This document shows positions 8,247 to 14,807 of a DNA stretch of 14,807 nucleotides, one piece after another. Under the pieces are notes generated by a model. The model was not told the DNA's origin and searched no databases. It worked only from the letters and a program-made list of their open reading frames with translations. Made by a program: the position numbers and the translations under genes. Each line of letters opens with the position of its first letter. The stretch's first letter is position 1. The DNA is from Hemicentrotus pulcherrimus (taxonomy: Eukaryota > Echinodermata > Echinoidea > Camarodonta > Strongylocentrotidae). The stretch covers positions 476,890 to 491,696 of the forward strand of contig BEXV01000008.1 of NCBI GenBank assembly GCA_003118195.1, written 5' to 3'.

Positions 8247-8273
8247 CAGATAATTTGATGACCAAATTATCTG
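8247..8273. repeat. Perfect 11-bp inverted repeat with a 5-base loop
   Basis: CAGATAATTTG (8247-8257) and CAAATTATCTG (8263-8273) are exact reverse complements separated by ATGAC. Each arm contains AGATAA, a GATA-factor core, so the element is also a pair of GATA sites facing each other. It lies about 70 bases before the fold-back element. Confidence 0.6.
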
Positions 8274-8345
8274 CTCTGTAAGAACAAAATGTGCCATAAT
8301 CAACGAATACACCTCTATTGATCATCTTTAAAACTCTGCATCCAC

Positions 8346-8473
8346 AAAATAGGGACGATATACTGTATTGTCCCTATTTTCAAAAAGGGACGGTAGTGAA
8401 TGAAAACGGCATACAATTTGCGTGCAGATTTTCCTCACTACTGTCACTTCGTGAAAATAGGAACGATATACAG
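8346..8473. mobile_element. MITE-like fold-back element with a partial tandem copy
   Basis: The core element is about 111 bases, 8363-8473. Its ends are imperfect inverted repeats: 8363-8382 (CTGTATTGTCCCTATTTTCA) pairs with 8452-8473 with one mismatch near TCCC/GGAA and a 2-base gap. Inside these, 8389-8406 (GACGGTAGTGA then ATGAAAA) pairs imperfectly with 8429-8445 (TTTTCCTCACTACTGTC), leaving a loop of about 22 bases. The whole unit could fold into one long imperfect hairpin. Immediately upstream, 8346-8362 (AAAATAGGGACGATATA) repeats the right terminus with one mismatch, as if the end of a second copy were joined head to tail. This also creates a perfect competing 11-bp hairpin (8346-8356 with 8370-8380). 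TA precedes the left end, but TG follows the right end, so a target duplication is not clean. No transposase is encoded. Confidence 0.55.
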
Positions 8474-8733
8474 TGTATATATACAAAAATGTATGTAGCA
8501 CTGATTTTCATACTACTCACTTACTTTCTATAGGAATTTGGAGAATTGTATATATCCAGTTTATATAATTATGCTCACAAACACAGAAGAAGACATTGAA
8601 GTTAAGATGGTAAAAACATTCTGCATGTGTGCATCTCTTAATTGTTTAAAGGGAATATATTTATACTGTCGTTTTGTCAGTGGAATTTTTGTAAAATATT
8701 TGTTTTACTTATTAAAAAATTGCCATTTTTAAA

Positions 8734-9695
8734 GTTGAAAGACTGTAGTAAGGAAAGATCAAACTAAATATTGTTGTATGTGATCCAAATTATACCCTGT
8801 ACACTTCCGAGTGCACACCTTTTGTCGGAAGAGTTTGCTGCATCTCAGCTAACCATTCTGCAGCTAGCTAGCTAACTACTAACCCACTCATAATCCTAAA
8901 CACCATGCAGCAGCACCCTAGAGGTTAAATCTGCATGCTGTCCAGACACCAATATATGAAAAGAATGCAGACCCCTCATGTCTTCCATGATACAAGCCTT
9001 GTGGTGGCCTGGGACTCCTGCTGCACACATAATCCTGAAGTTTAAGGCCATGGAGGTCAGAGTTCACCACCTTGGACATTCATGCCTCACAAACCTTGTG
9101 TCTCCATGTATCACCCTGTCTTTTCATCATTCTAAATTGCTTAGTGAGATTCTTGTTGTTTTCTTTGTAGCTTGAAAATATTTAAGTATATTGCCTTTTT
9201 ATGGTAAAAATGTGATGAGAGGGCTTTGTTTGTGTATGGTAAATAATAAAAAGAGAAAATATCAAGTTTCAAATGCTCAATGTTTAGTTTTCAGTTTTAT
9301 AGAGGTCTACCTGATTACAGTTTGTATGTCTTGCATGATTTTTATTTCTGTTGGATCACATCATGACTTCCAAAGATCGAATAGAATGAAATTGACATCA
9401 AGGTAGCATTAATGTTCATGGCCGACAGGGTGTGCCTTCCCAGTTCTCATTGGAAATGTGAGTTATAATCAGAATTATTTGATTGACTGGTCAAGGGTTA
9501 TTATGTGTGTCTGGTTCCTGTGTATCTTGCACTTTGAACGGCTGTGTGTGCTTTGTTCATAAAGATGATGTTCAAATGTCACTGTCTAGTGCACACAAAC
9601 GGGTATTTAGCGCTCACGTCTGTATCATATCTATGAAATATAGTATGTGCACAAACAGGTTATAGTGCGCCCTACATGGACATCCATGTGTAGCT
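8734..9695. other. Intronic DNA without a recognisable gene
   Basis: Less AT-rich than its surroundings. It contains a short GCTA-unit run at about 8862-8874 and several TGTGCAC-like words. The small + strand frames here (8978-9175, 9191-9406, 9483-9665) have no domain I recognise. The DR1 element is listed separately. Confidence 0.5.
9054..9066 (+). promoter_or_regulatory. DR1 nuclear-receptor element
   Basis: AGGTCA G AGTTCA is a direct repeat of two half-sites with a single base between. This is the arrangement bound by HNF4, RXR and COUP-TF type receptors. The first half-site is perfect and the second differs at one base. Motif-level evidence only. Confidence 0.3.
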
Positions 9696-9699
9696 GTGT

Positions 9700-10280
9700 G
9701 CATAGCGAAACAACATGGCTACCAGGATTTGCTCAGTCTTTGCCCTCACCGCCTGACCTTGAGTCTCAGGCGGCGAAACGTGACGGGCCAAGCAAGGGCA
9801 TGTTTTTTTGGACATGATTTGCATGCTCAGAATCAAACATACTCCTGGGTTGTCTCTGGCGGGCATCGGCCAAAATACACTCTTGCCAATACATTTCGAG
9901 CCAAGGGGTCAGGCCTGCATGACCCGGGCTCTTGTTCTCGCAGCAAGCCCACAAACAACATGCACATGGGTGAGCACACAAGGGGTATGTGCAGCGTGTT
10001 TTTGAAGGTCCTAGGCACACACCAGATCCGCCATTCGACGTGATCTGGACACAGTTGGCTAGTCAAACTCACAACATGGCAGAATTTAGGTTTACCCTCC
10101 CGATTCTAGCAAATTTACACCCATGACCCCCATCATGATTCTTTTCACTCGTTTTGACCAATGAAATTCAACTACAGATCCCGTTTTGGGGGCCAATCAT
10201 TATCAACCAAGATGTCTACCATCGTCCAATGCATGCAACATGTTCTGAAGTGACACGCTGCCAGAAAACTCATTACTGCC
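9700..10280. promoter_or_regulatory. GC-richer island with three evenly spaced CCAAT boxes; candidate internal promoter or enhancer
   Basis: This block is visibly richer in GC and CpG than the DNA on both sides. It opens with a hairpin of perfect 8-bp arms, CCGCCTGA (9749-9756) and TCAGGCGG (9766-9773), carries a CCGCCAT word near 10028, and ends with CCAAT boxes at 10158-10162, 10193-10197 and 10226-10230, all in one orientation and 35 and 33 bp apart. Same-strand CCAAT boxes spaced by about 32-35 bp are typical of NF-Y-dependent promoters. Overlapping open frames of 115 (+), 84 (-) and 79 (-) codons fall here, but they reflect the GC content and none resembles a known protein. It could be an alternative promoter, an enhancer or an old repeat. 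Confidence 0.35.
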
Positions 10281-10956
10281 ATACTTTGTGAAAGGTGTTC
10301 TTTTATGGACATGCTTTTGGAGTATTCAGAACGACCTTCTTTCATTCATAATTGATGAAAAGAACTATCTGAATGAAAATAAAAAGAGTAAACATGTCAA
10401 AGGAAAAATAAGCTGCTGTGTCTTAAGGCTTCAAAAACATGTTGATGTGATGATAGTCCAAGGTTGTTACAAAAAACATTCTTTTATTTAAAAAAAAAAA
10501 TGTTTTTTAATTCTCTTAAACATATTCTGTTGTTTTACACTTCTTTTTCTTTGGTTTAAATGAAAAGTGCTTTCACTGTGCTAATTCTCTCGAAGTCATA
10601 TACAGTAACACCAATGGCGCCTGTGGCAATCTAGATCTTATGGCAACTGGGGCAAATAATGAAATTGCAGTAATTTTTTTGCATTTTTAACCCAACAATA
10701 TGTACTTTGTTATGCATGTACCTATATGAAAATTTGCTGAGTGCTGAAATCATAGGCATATGAACCAAATGTAACTTCAACATCAAAATAAATTGAATCT
10801 GGCCACATCGATGCCCAAAAAGGGGAACTTAAAAAATCCTTGGCTGCAATTGAACACTTCAGTTTTAAAATTTGAACATTATTATTTATGTTTTCTATTT
10901 ACTTTCTAAAACCTGAATTCATTCATAAATTTAGGATCATGATTTTATTTGTACTC
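10281..10956. other. AT-rich intronic DNA without a recognisable gene
   Basis: A 67-codon + strand frame at 10288-10491 lies just after the CCAAT cluster. It has no recognisable domain and runs into a poly-A stretch (10491-10500). I see no other structure here. Confidence 0.5.
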
Positions 10957-11010
10957 CTTTCCTCCCTTCTTTCTTTCTTTCTTTCTTTTTTTTCTTTCTT
11001 TTTTCTTCTT
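10957..11010. repeat. Pyrimidine tract with (CTTT)n
   Basis: An almost uninterrupted run of C and T dominated by CTTT units. On the minus strand it is an A/G-rich run directly downstream of the transposon-like terminus at 11031-11082. Confidence 0.85.
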
Positions 11011-11030
11011 AATTTTTGTTTGGGTCTTCA

Positions 11031-11082
11031 AGTGCCGCCCAGGGCACATGCCCCCTCTGCCACCCCCATAGACACACTACTG
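11031..11082 (-). mobile_element. Probable remnant of a DNA-transposon terminus
   Basis: Read on the minus strand, this begins CAGTAGTGTGTCTATGGGGG and continues through a G-rich stretch to CATGTGCCCTGGGCGGCAC. CAGTG-like starts followed by G-rich stretches and CATGTGCCC-GGGC-CAC are familiar to me from termini of hAT-like elements in many invertebrate and fish genomes. The GC content differs sharply from the flanks. The other terminus, target duplication and transposase were not found, so the assignment is tentative. Confidence 0.3.
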
Positions 11083-12904
11083 AGGAAGACACACTCAATG
11101 GGCATTTTATATGTATGTCATATCAATCCTTTTTGCATCAGATGTTGAACTAATGGTGAAATATAATGAAATGGGGAAAAAAATCACATCGCAGAAAATT
11201 GTTGGGGAAAAAAATGTTAGAAAGCTTACCCTGTCCATTAACTGACAAATACAACAAACATATTAGTTGTCTAAACTACAGCATGTGCATAATTCAACAA
11301 GGCTCATGATAAAAAAAAGTTTTTCAAGACTTCAAGATCTATTGAAGGAACACCCCAGCAGAATAATAGTCCACAAGATTCACAATGTTCTTAAAGTAAA
11401 AATCCTAGGAAAGTAGTGCAGAAGGCTGTTGAGACCAATATATCGGTCTTCAAGGCTTTATCCTCTTGGGTCAACACTATCATGTACTTTAGATTTCTAG
11501 GCCTCTTAGATAACTTTTCATAAGAGGATAGAGACAAGAGAGGAAGAGGATTTTACTCCACTGGTATATTGATAAGCAACTTGGAATCATGTAAATGCCA
11601 AAATAAATACGAAACCAAGTAATTTCAGCTAGAAAATTGTAACATAATGAAAAAAGGAAGCCTACATTGTGTATAGGTGTGTTTTAAATCATTTTTTTTT
11701 TTTGTACAAAAATAAACAGGCAATTTAAAACCTTTTAAATACAGGTTTTGCCAACCTTGGAGGAATGAATGAAAGTATCAGTACTATTATACACATGTAT
11801 GTTTTAACTGTCAACAAATAGATATTTAAATCTTGCAATAACCTAACAGTATTTACACTGTAGTTTAAGTTATGTACCGGTATATCACTTTTTGGAGATT
11901 TTGAGGATATTACATAATCTTATTTCACCGTTAGGCTACTGAATATATATATGCAACCTAATAAAAGGCAATAAGAAAGATATTTTTCTAAATGAATTTA
12001 TTTTCTAAGATTATTCCCTGAAACTCTGTTAAATAAAATTCTGCAAATAGGACCTGTTGGTAGAAATTGACAAATTTGGATATCATTGCAGTGCTATTAA
12101 TTTGTCTTCTATCCAAAATAGAAACCTGGATTCAAGAATTGGTTGATTTTTGTGACCCTTAGTTCAAAACTAAGTCAAAGTGCAAGGGAAAAGCATATGT
12201 TCTCATCTGTTTCTTAGAATTGAACTTAGTCAAAGATGTTTTCTGGTCAATGAATCAGGTGCTTAAAACAAAAAGTACCTTTGCACATTAAAATTATTTA
12301 TAGTCTGATCTGCATGTATCAAACTAATGGTAGTATACTAGCAGAAATTTTTCTTAGAAGTCAGTGGACAATGTATTTGAGATGTACTCAAATGAGTTAA
12401 ATGAGCAAGTGAACTGTAATCTAAACCTGGTAAAAAGCCAATATTTTTAAATGAAAGTGAAGCATTGGAATCAGATGTGTAAGATTGTGTAAACAATGTA
12501 CACCTTCATATACTGGAATAATCTTACATCAAACTACCTCTTTTTAGATTTCCCTTCCGAAATATATCAAGTTACTATGTTATCTTTTTTCGTTTGCGTA
12601 TCTATGAGAGAATCTAAACTCAAATATAAAAGAGATCTGTTTCTGAGAGAAAAAAAGTTAAACAAAGGGCAAAATATCCCCAAACCAATAAAGCCAACCT
12701 CCCACACTCATTCAATTTCTAGCTTGTCAACCTAAAGTAATAAACCTCAGAGAATTCCTAAATAAATTGGACAAATATAAACATACCAAATTTATGAAAA
12801 TCTTTTGTCGTTGATGATGATACTCGAAGATTTTATATTAATGTTTGACTTGAGTGCCTTTGTCTGCAGTGTTGTTTTACTCAGCTAGATTATTGCACAA
12901 ATAC
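11083..12904. other. AT-rich intronic DNA without a recognisable gene
   Basis: Only AT-rich sequence with short homopolymers. The 79-codon + strand frame at 12496-12735 is Lys- and Ser-rich with no motif I recognise, and looks like chance. Confidence 0.6.
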
Positions 12905-12920
12905 AGTACATGCATGTACT
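12905..12920. repeat. 16-bp perfect palindrome
   Basis: AGTACATGCATGTACT is its own reverse complement. It is built from ACATG/CATGT words that recur across the window (for example near 6990, 13623 and 14583) and are common background in marine invertebrate DNA, so a function is doubtful. Confidence 0.6.
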
Positions 12921-14807
12921 ATATTCTAATCTATAGTAGAGACTATAGCATGATATTTTCTTTCCTTTTCCCTTCCGGTGGATCAGTGAAACTTATGAAA
13001 TAATGTCTGCAAACATTCCACAATACATCCTTCTTTTGCAAATATGTTCTCCTGTTTTCTGTCGTCCAGGAGAAAGGATTTGTATTGGTTGGTTGATACC
13101 CACACAACACACCGGACATGTATTTTTTTTCTCATCACACTCAATCTTTGCTTTTACTCAATATCCTTTGTTGAAGGATATGCATTTTTCCATGAACTGC
13201 TTTATTGTATTCCCCTGTATTAATGTAGAAAGCAAACTAAAGACTACTTTCACTCTTATTAATACTCAGGGTTATACTGTGAAACAATATAAAGCACTAT
13301 TATGAAATTTGTTGCAAAAAATTAAGACTGACAAATCATGTACAGACTGTATTCCTATCCGAGTCTATCGTTTGGAATTAAAATGTTGTTGGGTTTTTTC
13401 CCTACCAAAAAGGAGAGACAAAAAAAAAAAAAGTTGTGTAATTGTGTACATTTCAAAGTTTATCTAAACTTTTAACTATCAGATTACTATTTCAGGGAAA
13501 GAGCAGTATGCCTCGGGAAGGTATACTTATTTGCTTTATACTATTTATTGCACATTTTGATGAAATATGATTTTATGCAAAAATCCTTTATTTGAAATTA
13601 TATTATTATATAATTTCTTAAATACATGTACACTGTATGCATGTTAAACAAATATTGTATTTACATAACTTTAATTCCAATGTAACTGTTTTGGATTGCA
13701 AGTCAATTACTAGCAACCATTCATAGATGAACGCAAGACGAAACGAATCTTATGCGTTCTACAGCGATTTTTCCACCGAGTACACAATGCTGCCATCTTG
13801 TGTTCACAGAAAAAGTTTTTCAATTTACTTTTCCTTTGTATATATTCTTATTAACAATTGTCTTTTTGGGTAATCACAGTCCACCACGTTGGCCTGTAAT
13901 TTTTTTTCTATGCAAGTATCCTTTACCATAGAATGTGTTCCCCAAGGCACCCGAGTGTTCCACAGTGGTCCTCTGATGTTCCCCCAAATGTTTCCCACCC
14001 ACCCCCTTTCCGTATTGTATGTTCCCTGAAGCATAACATGGGGTTTGTATATATATCCCGAGTCATGACAAAGTCAACCACCCCCCCCCCCTGCATGATG
14101 GTGGGTTTGAGTTAGGATTAGTTGAGTTTCTTAACTCTTTAAGTTCCATGACCCCCATGACACCTTGGGCAGTACTCTAAACACGCCCTTGGTGAAAAAA
14201 GGCAAATTTAAAAAACAAGTCTGCTGATAGTCAGAGCATGGACAAGCTACATGTAATTAACTTTATACTGCTTGCGTACTGCTTGTGTAATACAACTCCT
14301 CATTATTTATTTTAGGATTGCAAAGTAGTTACATACATTAGTTGATCTCTTCATGACCACTCACACTTAGTCTTAGGAGACATAGAAACTGGGGAATTTA
14401 TTTGTAGGATAGGGGATTGGACTGAAAGGAAACAATGAGGGAATATTGAGTACAATGCTTCAGATTCATGGGGAGATTCGGCTTCTTTTTGAAATGTTAA
14501 CATACTTTCAGTCACATACATGTAACCATGTTTCATTGCAAACTGTTCCCTTTAGTTTGTTTCATGTCCTGGTTGCAATGACTACATGTACTTGAATAGG
14601 AAGTTTGGAGGACGGAAAACCCATACTGATGGAAAATAGAAGCTTCGTAGGGTAAGGGATTATCATAAACCAAGGTGTTGTTTTCCAGCAACTTAGAATC
14701 CAAATGATTATTCTATTCATGAGATTCAGATTATTACCAGTTGCAAGATTACTGTGTACTAGGGCTTTGGCAATTGCAGTGGAGAATTTCCATAACCTTC
14801 CCCCCCC
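12921..14807. other. Intronic DNA without a recognisable gene, to the window end
   Basis: Contains poly-A (13420-13432), an 11-C run (14081-14091) and a terminal C run (14800-14807) that meets the window edge. A pyrimidine-rich CAG at about 13070 is a possible splice acceptor, but the frame after it is not recognisable. ATGACCCCCAT near 14149 also occurs near 10122. The segment 13880-14160 is somewhat GC-richer, without coding signs. Confidence 0.5.
14081..14091. repeat. Poly-C run
   Basis: Eleven consecutive C bases. Together with the runs at 2326-2347 and 14800-14807 this shows a local tendency to C homopolymers, where assembly errors are likely. Confidence 0.9.

Larger units (their letters stand above)
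3939..14807 (+). other. Presumed intron 1, incomplete at the window end
   Basis: From the donor to the end of the window (at least 10,869 bases) I found no exon with a C2H2 pattern (CxxC...HxxxH) or family sequence following MSRRKQ. There is also no long open frame of the kind SALL, BCL11 and ZNF423/521 genes carry. The sequence is mostly AT-rich with scattered candidate regulatory elements and repeats, annotated separately. Long first introns are usual in this family. A second gene or a small exon hidden in this span cannot be excluded without transcripts. Confidence 0.65.

Noticed and set aside
9696..10043. Longest open frame in the window, 115 codons, + strand
   Set aside because: It shares the region with minus-strand frames of 84 and 79 codons. 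All result from lower AT content and fewer stops. The translation has no recognisable domain or C2H2 spacing and ends without a splice context I trust.
13003..13305. + strand frame containing RPGERICIG, resembling the cytochrome P450 haem motif (GxRxCxG), after a good pyrimidine-rich CAG at about 13070
   Set aside because: The Phe is one residue out of place for FxxGxRxCxG and the residues after ICIG do not resemble P450. A phase 1 acceptor here would stay in frame with exon 1, but the following sequence is AT-biased with no zinc-finger or family similarity. Kept only as a possible acceptor.
10120..14160. ATGACCCCCAT occurring near both 10122 and 14149
   Set aside because: The flanks do not align beyond the 11-base word, so a shared repeat is not supported.
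3939..14807. Possible second exon with C2H2 zinc fingers
   Set aside because: I searched by eye for CxxC followed by HxxxH spacing and for sequence like that following MSRRKQ in BCL11, SALL and ZNF521. None was found on the + strand.
1..14807. tRNA, rRNA, CRISPR or prokaryotic operon signals
   Set aside because: No B-box-like GGTTCGAATCC, no rRNA-like conserved blocks, no regularly spaced repeats with unique spacers, and no gene-dense coding.

Overview
The window looks like nuclear DNA from an animal. It is AT-rich and gene-poor, with many homopolymers and microsatellites, no bacterial-style gene packing, and no open frame longer than 115 codons. Frequent words such as ACATGTAC and ACCGGTA, and the general texture, suggest a marine invertebrate (echinoderm, mollusc or similar). 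That is an impression only; nothing here fixes the phylum.

One protein-coding exon can be supported, on the + strand at 3887-3938. It encodes 17 residues, MSRRKQDKPQQLKIPMA, and then runs into a textbook splice donor (CAG|GTAAGA) in phase 1. MSRRKQxKPxxL at the extreme N terminus is the NuRD-recruiting peptide of the BCL11, SALL, ZFPM/FOG and ZNF423/ZNF521 zinc-finger regulators. Two tandem in-frame stops (3821-3826) and no intervening ATG confirm the start. The exon is far too short for ordinary ORF-length cut-offs. The window is therefore best read as the promoter, first coding exon and more than 10.8 kb of intron 1 of a NuRD-recruiting C2H2 zinc-finger gene. No zinc-finger exon was found downstream.

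Layout: 1-2325 is AT-rich upstream DNA with simple repeats and a Sox-like palindrome. 2326-2373 is a C22/CT tract holding the only N. 2374-2700 is a CpG-rich block that may be a distal promoter or untranslated exon. 3387-3886 is the likely proximal promoter and 5' leader, with a TCGCGAGA element, an inverted CCAAT, a perfect kappaB site and a YY1-like site. 3887-3938 is the coding exon. 3939-14807 is presumed intron 1. Inside it are a second CpG-rich patch (4021-4140), a triple nuclear-receptor half-site array (5077-5102), a duplicated homeodomain/Onecut-like element (7210-7245), a perfect 11-bp hairpin (8247-8273), a fold-back MITE-like element with a partial tandem copy (8346-8473), a DR1 element (9054-9066), a GC-richer island ending in three evenly spaced CCAAT boxes (about 9700-10280), and a probable DNA-transposon terminus (11031-11082).

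The intronic elements could be enhancers of this developmental regulator, but every binding-site assignment comes from motif reading alone. No RNA genes, CRISPR arrays or prokaryotic features were seen.
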